From: Pseudomonas fluorescens
Lineage (GTDB): Bacteria > Pseudomonadota > Gammaproteobacteria > Pseudomonadales > Pseudomonadaceae
Direction: 5' to 3'
Length of the DNA stretch: 64,000 bases
Assembly (NCBI RefSeq): GCF_902498195.1
Contig: NZ_CABVIY010000005.1
Coordinates: forward strand, 62,001 to 126,000
Shown: positions 46,864-54,435 of the stretch, one piece after another
Position numbering within the stretch: position 1 is the stretch's first letter
Layout of the letters: each line of letters starts with the position of its first letter
Position numbers and translations under genes: made by a program
Notes under the pieces: model-generated
Told to the model about the DNA's origin: nothing
Seen by the model: the letters and a program-made list of their open reading frames with translations, nothing else
Databases searched by the model: none

Positions 46864-47166
46864 ATGGACCTGACCCCACGCGAAAAAGACAAGCTGCTGA
46901 TCTTCACCGCCGGCCTCGTGGCCGAGCGGCGTCTGGCCCGCGGTGTGAAACTCAATTACCCCGAGGCGATGGCCTACATTTCCGCCGCCCTGCTCGAAGG
47001 CGCCCGCGACGGCCAGACCGTGGCCCAGCTCATGCATTTCGGCACCACCCTGCTCAGCCGCGAACAAGTGATGGAAGGCATCCCGGAGATGATCCCCGAG
47101 ATCCAGGTCGAAGCGACGTTCCCCGACGGCACCAAACTGGTCACCGTCCATCAACCCATCGCCTGA
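46864..47166 (+). CDS. ureA: Urease gamma subunit
   Basis: A protein of 100 residues, the usual size, with the opening MDLTPREKDKLLIFTAGLVAERR shortened here to its first words, then LNYPEAMAYISAALLEGARDG and VPDTKLVTVHQPI-like end (FPDGTKLVTVHQPIA). It forms the trimeric (alpha-beta-gamma)3 urease with UreB and UreC. An overlapping frame at 46851 is an artefact. Confidence 0.97.
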   Translation: MDLTPREKDKLLIFTAGLVAERRLARGVKLNYPEAMAYISAALLEGARDGQTVAQLMHFGTTLLSREQVMEGIPEMIPEIQVEATFPDGTKLVTVHQPIA

Positions 47167-47175
47167 GGCCACGCC

Positions 47176-47709
47176 ATGACTTACCACATCCGCGATGCGC
47201 TGCATGCCGACCTGCCGGCGATCCGTGACATCTACAACGACGCCGTGCTCAACACCACCGCGATCTGGAACGAACAGGCCGTCGACCTGGGCAACCGCCA
47301 GGCCTGGTTCAGCGCGCGGCAATCCCAGGGCTATCCGATCCTGGTGATCGTCAACGCTGACAACCAGGTGCTGGGCTACGCTTCATTCGGCGACTGGCGG
47401 CCGTTCGACGGTTTCCGTCACACCGTCGAACATTCTGTGTACGTGCGCAGCGACCAGCGCGGCAATGGCCTGGGCCCGAAACTGATGGATGTGCTGATCG
47501 AGCGCGCCAGGGGCTGCGGTAAACACGTGATGGTCGCCGCCATCGAAAGCGGCAACGCGGCCTCCATTCGCTTGCACGAGCGCATCGGTTTCGTGATCAG
47601 CGGGCAGATGCCTCAGGTGGGCACCAAGTTCGGTCGCTGGCTGGACCTGACCTTCATGCAACTGACCCTCAATCCTGGCGCCGAGCCACCGGCCGCCAGC
47701 AAGGAGTGA
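47176..47709 (+). CDS. GNAT acetyltransferase, phosphinothricin/methionine sulfoximine type
   Basis: A protein of 177 residues. It has the Pat-type opening YHIRDALHADLPAIRDIYNDAVLNTTAIWNE and the acetyl-CoA motif DQRGNGLGPKLMD. The PAO1 counterpart in the same place (PA4866) acetylates methionine sulfoximine and related glutamate analogues. It starts 9 bp after ureA, so it is part of the urease transcript. Confidence 0.9.
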   Translation: MTYHIRDALHADLPAIRDIYNDAVLNTTAIWNEQAVDLGNRQAWFSARQSQGYPILVIVNADNQVLGYASFGDWRPFDGFRHTVEHSVYVRSDQRGNGLGPKLMDVLIERARGCGKHVMVAAIESGNAASIRLHERIGFVISGQMPQVGTKFGRWLDLTFMQLTLNPGAEPPAASKE

Positions 47710-47715
47710 TACCCG

Positions 47716-48249
47716 ATGAACCCCGCCCAACTGCGACGCGTCAACATTGAAAGCTTTGCGCACTATCGTCAGGGTTTGATTGACCTGCTGCTCGATGCCG
47801 TCGGTTATGGCGCCAGCGTCGGCTTCATGGCCGGCCTCGACGCCACGCAGGCCCGTGCCTATTTCGATGAGGTTCAGGAGAGCCTGAACAAAGGCAACCT
47901 GTTGCTGTGGGTGGTGGTCAAGGATGAACAGGTGCAGGCCAGTGTGCAGCTGGGCCTGTGCCAGAAGGCCAATGGCCTGAACCGCGCCGAGGTGCAGAAA
48001 CTGCTGGTGCGCGAGCAGGCGCGGCGGCGCGGCCTGGGCCAACAGCTGATGACGGCGCTGGAGCAGGCCGCGCTGCAACACAAACGCGGCATGCTGTACC
48101 TCGACACCGAGGCCGGCTCTCCCGCCGAAGACTTCTACAAGGCCCTGGGTTACACCCGCGCCGGTGAAATCCCCGATTACGCCTGCGACCCGAGCGGGCG
48201 CTACAAACCGACCGCCCTCTACTACAAAATTCTCCAAGGAGCCCATTGA
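47716..48249 (+). CDS. GNAT family acetyltransferase
   Basis: A protein of 177 residues with the acetyl-CoA binding segment REQARRRGLGQQLMTALE and a late FYKALGYTRAG motif. Substrate unknown. It follows the preceding acetyltransferase by 6 bp and overlaps ureB by one base (TGATG), so it is translationally coupled inside the urease operon. As far as I recall PAO1 lacks this second gene. Confidence 0.88.
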   Translation: MNPAQLRRVNIESFAHYRQGLIDLLLDAVGYGASVGFMAGLDATQARAYFDEVQESLNKGNLLLWVVVKDEQVQASVQLGLCQKANGLNRAEVQKLLVREQARRRGLGQQLMTALEQAALQHKRGMLYLDTEAGSPAEDFYKALGYTRAGEIPDYACDPSGRYKPTALYYKILQGAH

Positions 48250-48554
48250 TGATTCCCGGCGAGTACCGGATCCAGCCCGGCGACATCGAACTCAACGTTG
48301 ACCGCCGTACCCTCAGCCTGAAGGTGGCCAACAGCGGCGACCGGCCGATCCAGGTCGGCTCGCACTACCACTTCTTCGAAACCAACGACGCCCTGACGTT
48401 CGACCGCGCCGCCAGCCGTGGCATGCGCCTGAACATCCCCGCCGGCACCGCCGTGCGCTTCGAGCCGGGGCAGAGTCGCGAGGTGGAACTGGTGGATCTG
48501 GCCGGGCATCGCCGGGTGTTCGGCTTTGCCGGCAGGATCATGGGTGACCTGTAA
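48249..48554 (+). CDS. ureB: Urease beta subunit
   Basis: A protein of 101 residues starting MIPGEYRIQPGDIELN, with VGSHYHFFETNDALTFDR and the RGMRLNIPAGTAVRFEPGQ motif. The ATG shares its first base with the stop of the acetyltransferase before it, with AAGGAG upstream. Confidence 0.97.
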   Translation: MIPGEYRIQPGDIELNVDRRTLSLKVANSGDRPIQVGSHYHFFETNDALTFDRAASRGMRLNIPAGTAVRFEPGQSREVELVDLAGHRRVFGFAGRIMGDL

Positions 48555-48579
48555 TTAATGCGCCATCTGCACCGGCCCC

Positions 48580-48643
48580 TTCGCGAGCAAGCCCGCTCCC
48601 ACATTCGACCGCACTCCCCTGTGGGAGCGGGCTTGCTCGCGAA
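48580..48643. repeat. REP doublet (short type) between ureB and ureC
   Basis: TTCGCGAGCAAGCCCGCTCC faces its inverted copy with about 17 nt between. It stands between two subunits of the same enzyme. Confidence 0.95.
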
Positions 48644-48693
48644 AGTGAGCGCAGCGAACGATTTCAAATTCAATTGAATACCAAGGCGAACGA

Positions 48694-50394
48694 ATGAAGA
48701 TTTCCCGTCAGGCCTACGCCGACATGTACGGCCCTACCGTCGGCGACAAGGTTCGCCTGGCCGACACCGAGCTGTGGATCGAAGTCGAAAAAGACTTCAC
48801 CACCTACGGCGAAGAAGTGAAATTCGGCGGTGGCAAAGTCATCCGCGACGGCCAGGGCCAGAGCCAGCTGCTCGCCGCCGACGTCGTCGACACCCTGATC
48901 ACCAATGCGCTGATCATCGACCACTGGGGCATCGTCAAGGCCGACGTCGGCCTCAAGGACGGGCGCATCGCGGCCATCGGCAAGGCCGGCAACCCGGACG
49001 TGCAGCCCAATGTGAACATCGCCATTGGCGCCAGCACCGAAGTCATCGCCGGCGAAGGCATGATCCTCACCGCCGGCGGCATCGACACCCATATCCACTT
49101 CATCTGCCCGCAGCAAATCGAAGAAGCCCTGATGAGCGGCGTCACCACCATGATCGGCGGTGGCACGGGACCTGCCACCGGCACCAATGCGACCACCTGC
49201 ACCTCCGGTCCGTGGCACCTGGCGCGCATGCTCCAGGCCGCCGACGCGTTCCCGATGAATATCGGCCTGACCGGCAAGGGCAACGCCAGCCTGCCAGAAC
49301 CGTTGATTGAGCAGGTCAGGGCCGGCGCCATCGGCCTCAAGTTGCACGAGGACTGGGGCACCACGCCGGCGAGCATCGACAATTGCCTGAGCGTCGCCGA
49401 CCAGTACGACGTGCAGGTGGCGATCCACACCGACACCCTCAACGAATCGGGTTTCGTCGAAACCACCCTCGCCGCGTTCAAGGGCCGCACCATCCACACC
49501 TACCACACCGAAGGCGCGGGCGGCGGTCACGCCCCGGACATCATCAAGGCCTGTGGCTTCGCCAACGTGCTGCCGAGCTCGACCAACCCGACCCGGCCGT
49601 TCACCCGCAACACCATCGACGAACACCTCGACATGCTGATGGTCTGCCACCACCTGGACCCGAGCATTGCCGAAGACGTGGCCTTCGCCGAAAGCCGTAT
49701 CCGCCGCGAGACGATCGCCGCCGAAGACATCCTCCACGACCTCGGCGCGTTCTCGATGATCAGCTCGGACAGCCAGGCCATGGGCCGGGTCGGTGAAGTC
49801 ATCACCCGCACCTGGCAGACTGCCGACAAGATGAAAAAGCAGCGCGGTCCACTTCCAGGCGATGGCGCGGGCAACGACAACTTCCGCGCCAAACGCTACA
49901 TCGCCAAATACACCATCAACCCGGCGATCACCCACGGCATCAGCCATGAAGTCGGTTCGATTGAAGTGGGGAAATGGGCCGACCTGGTGCTCTGGCGTCC
50001 GGCGTTTTTCGGGGTCAAGCCGACGCTGATCCTCAAGGGCGGCGCCATTGCGGCCAGCCTGATGGGCGATGCCAACGCGTCGATCCCGACACCGCAACCG
50101 GTGCATTACCGTCCGATGTTCGCCAGCTACGGCGGCTCGTTGCACGCGACCAGCCTGACGTTCATCAGCCAGGCGGCGCAGGAGGCGGGCTTGCCGCAAG
50201 CCTTGGGCCTGAAGAAGAAAATCGCCGTGGTCAAGGGTTGTCGCGACGTGCAGAAGACCGACTTGATTCACAACGATTACCTGCCGCAGATCGACGTCGA
50301 CCCGCAGACCTATCAGGTCAAGGCCGACGGCGTGCTGCTGTGGTGCGAACCGGCGGACACCTTGCCGATGGCGCAACGCTACTTCCTGTTTTAG
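48694..50394 (+). CDS. ureC: Urease alpha (catalytic) subunit
   Basis: A protein of 566 residues that hydrolyses urea to ammonia and carbamate. All active-site residues are visible: nickel ligands His133 and His135 (THIHFICPQ), carbamylated Lys216 (GLKLHEDWG), Cys318-His319 of the flap (VCHH) and Asp359 (SSDSQAMGR). Each is one lower than in the Klebsiella enzyme. Maturation needs UreEFG encoded elsewhere. A hairpin follows the stop. Confidence 0.98.
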   Translation: MKISRQAYADMYGPTVGDKVRLADTELWIEVEKDFTTYGEEVKFGGGKVIRDGQGQSQLLAADVVDTLITNALIIDHWGIVKADVGLKDGRIAAIGKAGNPDVQPNVNIAIGASTEVIAGEGMILTAGGIDTHIHFICPQQIEEALMSGVTTMIGGGTGPATGTNATTCTSGPWHLARMLQAADAFPMNIGLTGKGNASLPEPLIEQVRAGAIGLKLHEDWGTTPASIDNCLSVADQYDVQVAIHTDTLNESGFVETTLAAFKGRTIHTYHTEGAGGGHAPDIIKACGFANVLPSSTNPTRPFTRNTIDEHLDMLMVCHHLDPSIAEDVAFAESRIRRETIAAEDILHDLGAFSMISSDSQAMGRVGEVITRTWQTADKMKKQRGPLPGDGAGNDNFRAKRYIAKYTINPAITHGISHEVGSIEVGKWADLVLWRPAFFGVKPTLILKGGAIAASLMGDANASIPTPQPVHYRPMFASYGGSLHATSLTFISQAAQEAGLPQALGLKKKIAVVKGCRDVQKTDLIHNDYLPQIDVDPQTYQVKADGVLLWCEPADTLPMAQRYFLF

Positions 50395-50405
50395 CGACGC
50401 GGTCC

Positions 50406-50437
50406 TCCTGAGACGGGCGCCACGGCCCGTTTCAGGA
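50406..50437 (+). terminator. Hairpin after ureC
   Basis: TCCTGAGACGGGC pairs with GCCCGTTTCAGGA (13 bp, one G-U) around a 6-nt loop, 12 nt after the ureC stop. There is no T-run. Confidence 0.6.
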
Positions 50438-50516
50438 CGCCATTGCCCCACCTGAGCAAACCGCCTACAGACGCCCCCCCCTGAAGCACCACAGGGTACG
50501 GCCGCCCTGCGGCAGG

Positions 50517-50544
50517 TTCACTCGCGCCGCAAAGGCGCTACTAT
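50517..50544 (+). promoter_or_regulatory. Putative promoter of the orphan kinase
   Basis: TTCACT, 16-nt spacer, TACTAT, about 40 nt before the kinase ATG. Confidence 0.35.
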
Positions 50545-50583
50545 TCCGACACGCCTCGCCCTCACCTACCCAGGAACCCGCCC

Positions 50584-51714
50584 ATGCGTTTACCCGATTT
50601 CATCCGGCAACAGGTGGACCGTATCGTCGATGAATGGGAACAGTTCGCCAAAACCATCACGCCGGCGGCCGACTACATGGATGGCGTGGCCCTGCGCGAT
50701 CACGCCAAGGCCATTTTGCTGGCCGCCGCGCGGGACATGAGCAAGCCCCAGAGTCCCCGTGAACAGATGGCCAAGGCCAAGGGTGAAGGCCCGGAAAAAA
50801 CCCCGAGCCTGGACGAAGCGGGCGCCAGCCATGGCGAGTTGCGACATACCGTGGGTTTCGATCTGGTTCAGATGACCAGCGAATTCCGTCACCTGCGCGC
50901 CTGTGTCATCCGCCTGTGGGTCGACAGCCTGGAATCACCGGACATGGCGTATTTCCAGGACATGATCCGTTTCAACGAAGCCATCGACGAAGCCCTCGCC
51001 GAATCCACCGCGGCCTATGCCGAACAGGTCAATCGCTCGCGGGACATCTTTCTGGCGATTCTCGGCCACGACCTGCGCGCGCCCCTGCAAGCGGTGAGCA
51101 TGTCCACCGAATTACTGCTGCGCAAAGCCACGCTGGAGGGCGAAGCGCTGGTCTGCGCCAACCACATCAAATACGGTGCCCGCCACATGGCGGCCATGGT
51201 CAGCGACTTGCTGGAGCTGGTGCGCAGTCGCCTGGGCAAAAGCCTGCCGATCGAACCGGCGCCCATGGACCTGGCCACCGTGGCGCATGAGGCGATCGCC
51301 CAAGCCTGCGCCGGCAACCCGGAGTGCGATCCGACAATACGCGTAGACGGTGATACGCAAGGCGTATGGGACGCCTCGCGACTGGGTCAGTTGCTGCAAA
51401 ACCTCATCGGCAATGCCTTGCAGCATGGTTCGAGCAATCGTGATGTCACGGTGACGCTCACCGGCTTGCCCGACGCTGTTCGCCTCACGGTGCATAACTA
51501 CGGGGCCCCTATTGCTGAAGAGTCCATCGGCACGATCTTCGATCCGCTGGTGCGCAACGCCGACGAAGAACTCGGCCAGCCGTCCACCAGCCTTGGTTTG
51601 GGGTTGTTTATCGTCAAGGAAGTGGTTGATGCCCATGGCGGGACGATAGAAGTCAGCTCCAGCGAGGCGTCCGGGACGTTGTTTACCGTGGTGTTGCCCC
51701 GCAAGAGCGGGTAG
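50584..51714 (+). CDS. Soluble sensor histidine kinase
   Basis: A protein of 376 residues without membrane helices. The N-terminal ~145 residues are helical and resemble RsbR-type sensor domains. HisKA has His162 in FLAILGHDLRAPLQA, followed by an ATPase domain with N box NLIGNALQHG and G box TSLGLGLFIVKEV. No response regulator lies next to it, so its partner is unknown. Its TAG stop falls inside the first unit of the adjacent GTAGGAGCTGT repeat. Confidence 0.9.
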   Translation: MRLPDFIRQQVDRIVDEWEQFAKTITPAADYMDGVALRDHAKAILLAAARDMSKPQSPREQMAKAKGEGPEKTPSLDEAGASHGELRHTVGFDLVQMTSEFRHLRACVIRLWVDSLESPDMAYFQDMIRFNEAIDEALAESTAAYAEQVNRSRDIFLAILGHDLRAPLQAVSMSTELLLRKATLEGEALVCANHIKYGARHMAAMVSDLLELVRSRLGKSLPIEPAPMDLATVAHEAIAQACAGNPECDPTIRVDGDTQGVWDASRLGQLLQNLIGNALQHGSSNRDVTVTLTGLPDAVRLTVHNYGAPIAEESIGTIFDPLVRNADEELGQPSTSLGLGLFIVKEVVDAHGGTIEVSSSEASGTLFTVVLPRKSG

Positions 51715-51742
51715 GAGCTGTGTAGGAGCTGTGTAGGAGCTG
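51711..51742. repeat. Tandem GTAGGAGCTGT repeat
   Basis: Three head-to-tail units of 11 bp (51711-51721, 51722-51732, 51733-51742, the last incomplete) lead into the long inverted repeat. The first unit supplies the kinase stop codon. Confidence 0.85.
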
Positions 51743-51828
51743 ACGAGTGCAAACGAGGCTGCGATCTTTTGATCTTAAAAAATCAAAATCAAAAGATCGC
51801 AGCCTCGTTTCACTCGTCAGCTCCTACA
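51732..51828. repeat. Inverted repeat, AAAAGATCGCAGCC family, copy 3
   Basis: The left arm (51732-51773) and right arm (51788-51828) match over about 41 bp with one inserted base, and enclose 14 nt of AT-rich DNA. It would be a very stable hairpin after the kinase gene. Confidence 0.9.
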
Positions 51829-51931
51829 GGACTTGGCAAGGCCTGACTATCAGTTCTGCTAGTTCCCCTCCCTACCCGGCAGAGTCAGACTGGAGGCATT
51901 GTTCCGAGCCCCTGCGCAGGAAGGCTAAACC

Positions 51932-52813
51932 ATGCCCCGTCCAACTTCTATCAAGCAGACGCGCACGATACTGCTGGCGACCGATGACAAAAACTCGGTG
52001 GTTACCGAGCTTGCGGGTGACCAGCCCAACCCCATCGCTTATGCCGTCTACGGCGCGCAATCGGCGCATCAGGCGGTGGCCTCGCAGTTAGGGTTCAATG
52101 GTGAATGGTGCGAGAGGATCTTCGGCTGGTACTGGCTGGGTAAAGGCTACCGTGCCTACAACCCGATATTGATGCGCTTTCACAGCCCGGACAGTTGGAG
52201 TCCGTTTGGGGAGGGGGGGTTGAATGCGTATGCGTACTGCGAGGGGGATCCGAGGAATTTTACGGATCCGACGGGGCATATGTTCAAGCTACCGAAATTT
52301 TTAAGTAAGTTGCGGAACAAGCCATTAACTGGCGCATCAAGCTCTTCTAGCTTAAGCCCTTTGATCCCCGAAACAGTTTCTAAGATTAAGTCCGAGGCCA
52401 CATACCAAACCATACCAGCGATCACCCGGAAGACTCGGACTTTGACTCATGTACAGACTGAGACCCACATTCAAACTCGGAGCCCTACTGGAGATGTGAC
52501 TAACCACCGATTTATTGATTACGGTCCCTCGCGTGAAATGCCTCCACAAATTCCCTTAAAGCAAACGCGTCTACTCCCCCGTATCAATGACACAGGTAGC
52601 CAAGTAAGTACCGCCAGCGATGAAGTATGGAGGTCTGAACCCTATCAATTTACTTCCGCTCACGCTCCTGTTCCCCAGCCAAGAAAACTGCCTTCCGGAG
52701 CTACAAAAAAATTCCGTGTCCATTACGACAAGGTTGGTTATCCAACATTGAGTACTTATGAAGTGATGACGATGCAAGAAATCAGTGAAAGGCTCCGTAA
52801 AACAACAAAGTAG
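51932..52813 (+). CDS. Orphan RHS-core protein with variable C-terminal region
   Basis: A protein of 293 residues. Residues ~50-115 form an RHS-associated core (LGFNGE, YRAYNPILMRFHSPDSWSPF, LNAYAYCEGDPRNFTDPTGH). No upstream YD repeats or secretion domain exist. After DPTGH the DNA turns AT-rich and the remaining ~175 residues are unrelated to known families that I can recognise, as in polymorphic toxin tips. AGGAAGG precedes the ATG. No immunity gene follows; the next gene is on the other strand. Confidence 0.8.
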   Translation: MPRPTSIKQTRTILLATDDKNSVVTELAGDQPNPIAYAVYGAQSAHQAVASQLGFNGEWCERIFGWYWLGKGYRAYNPILMRFHSPDSWSPFGEGGLNAYAYCEGDPRNFTDPTGHMFKLPKFLSKLRNKPLTGASSSSSLSPLIPETVSKIKSEATYQTIPAITRKTRTLTHVQTETHIQTRSPTGDVTNHRFIDYGPSREMPPQIPLKQTRLLPRINDTGSQVSTASDEVWRSEPYQFTSAHAPVPQPRKLPSGATKKFRVHYDKVGYPTLSTYEVMTMQEISERLRKTTK

Positions 52814-52865
52814 CGACTTGAAGCGCAACTACACATTAAGGATGGGCGCATTTCGAAAAAAATGC

Positions 52866-53171
52866 TTACTCCACCACCAACCGCCCCAACCGCTGCTTCA
52901 ACATCCGGTTCTCCGCCCGCAGCTGCTGGACCTCTTCAAGCAGGTCCAGCGCCAGGGCAACCCCTTCCCAATCCAGCTCCAGGTCATGGCGCAGCTTGGC
53001 GGCGCGCCTGGCCAGGGCCAGTTCGTAATCGGTGAAACGCCAGTCCCTGGGCACGGCGCCCTGAGGTTCGAGGATGCCGTGCTCGACGATTTCGATCACG
53101 TAGACGTCCGACAGGTCGGTCGCCTCACAGAATTCTGCCAGGTCCAGTTGAACGATCAGGGGACTGCTCAT
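52866..53171 (-). CDS. cbpM: Chaperone modulator CbpM
   Basis: A protein of 101 residues of the CbpM/YccV-like MerR-type fold (LIVQLDLAEFCEATDLSDVYVIEIVEHGILEP). In E. coli it binds the J-domain of CbpA and inhibits it. AAGGAG precedes the ATG. It lies 23 bp downstream of cbpA on the same strand. Confidence 0.92.
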   Translation of the reverse strand: MSSPLIVQLDLAEFCEATDLSDVYVIEIVEHGILEPQGAVPRDWRFTDYELALARRAAKLRHDLELDWEGVALALDLLEEVQQLRAENRMLKQRLGRLVVE

Positions 53172-53194
53172 GGTCAGTGACTCCTTGGTTCAGA

Positions 53195-54139
53195 TCAGAA
53201 ATTCTCTCGCGGGTCGAACGCGGCTTTTTTCGCCAGTTCCTGCCACAGGGCCTTGATGTCATCGTCGGTTTTTTTCGGCATGACGGCTTTCAGTTGCACG
53301 AACAGGTAACCGCGCTCGCCGGCCTTGTTCAACAGGCCGTGGCCCTTGGCGCGCATGCGCTGGCCATTCTGGCTGCCGGCCGGGACCTTGAGGTTGATCT
53401 TGCCGGTCAGGGTCGGCACCGCGACTTCCGTGCCCAGCGCCAGCTCCCACGGTGCCAGAGGCAGGGTGATGATCAGGTTTTCGCCTTCGACATCGAATTT
53501 CGGGTGCGGCGCAAAACGAATGGTCAGGTACAGGTCGCCATTGGCGCCGCCACCGATGCCCGGTGCACCCTGGCCCTTGAGGCGGATGCGCTCGCCGTCG
53601 GTCACGCCGGCGGGGATTTTCACGTTCAGGCTTTTGCTGGTGTTGCTGACGTGCTGGCCGGCCGCGTTGTATTGCGGCACCTGGAAGGTGACCTTCTTCG
53701 ATTCGTTCGACAGGGTTTCTTCGAGGAAAACCCCCAGCTCCATTTCCACGTCCTGCCCTCGACGCCCGGTGCTGCGGCGCGACTCACCACCGCCGAAACC
53801 AGGGCCACGGTTACCGAAGATCGAACTGAAAAAGTCCGAAAAATCGCCGGTGTCCTGGCCACCGCCACCGAAACCGCCGCGGCTCTGCCAGCCCGGTGGT
53901 CCCTGGAACGGTTGACCGTGCTGGCCATAACGGCGCAGCTCGTCGTACTCGGCGCGCTTGTCGGCGCTTTTCAGCGCTTCATAGGCTTCCGAGGCGTCCT
54001 TGAACTTGGCCTCGGCGTCCTTTTCCTTGCTGACATCGGGGTGGTATTTGCGCGCCAGCTTGCGATAGGCGGCCTTGATCGCCTTATCGTCTGCCGTCGG
54101 CTCCACACCGAGAATCTTGTAATAGTCTTTGAAGTCCAT
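53195..54139 (-). CDS. cbpA: Curved DNA-binding protein CbpA (DnaJ class)
   Basis: A co-chaperone of 314 residues. The J-domain (2-70) has the HPDV motif; a Gly/Phe-rich linker follows (about 75-125); the two C-terminal substrate domains lack the zinc centre of DnaJ. It stimulates DnaK and binds curved DNA. The start at 54139 gives the normal MDFKDYYKILGV N terminus; an in-frame ATG at 54154 is possible. A sigma-32-like promoter lies upstream. Confidence 0.94.
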   Translation of the reverse strand: MDFKDYYKILGVEPTADDKAIKAAYRKLARKYHPDVSKEKDAEAKFKDASEAYEALKSADKRAEYDELRRYGQHGQPFQGPPGWQSRGGFGGGGQDTGDFSDFFSSIFGNRGPGFGGGESRRSTGRRGQDVEMELGVFLEETLSNESKKVTFQVPQYNAAGQHVSNTSKSLNVKIPAGVTDGERIRLKGQGAPGIGGGANGDLYLTIRFAPHPKFDVEGENLIITLPLAPWELALGTEVAVPTLTGKINLKVPAGSQNGQRMRAKGHGLLNKAGERGYLFVQLKAVMPKKTDDDIKALWQELAKKAAFDPRENF

Positions 54140-54312
54140 CGCGGGAATCACCATCCGTTATCGAAGTCGCGCCACCTGCCACAGCATGCGCTCGTTTGCA
54201 GCGCAGGGGTTGACCGATCTCAAGGTTGTGACCGGGCGGCGCATCAGAAGTTTATCGGCAGCAGGCGGGGCGACTTGCGTGCGTCCCGTGGCTGTCCGGT
54301 TGATGCAGGGTA

Positions 54313-54340
54313 GTTTGGGGGTGATGGCACCTGTTTCAAG
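54313..54340 (-). promoter_or_regulatory. Sigma-32-like heat-shock promoter of cbpA-cbpM
   Basis: On the minus strand CTTGAAA (54340-54334) is followed after 13 nt by CCCCAAAC (54320-54313), close to the CTTGAAA / CCCCATNT consensus. It lies about 170 nt before the cbpA start, implying a long leader. Confidence 0.5.
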
Positions 54341-54435
54341 CGTTGAACAGCAAGATTTAGCAGATAACCGGCCTTCGATTCTGTGCCGCACTGACATACA
54401 CTGCGCGGCCGTTTTTTAACCGGAACTCGAAAGAC

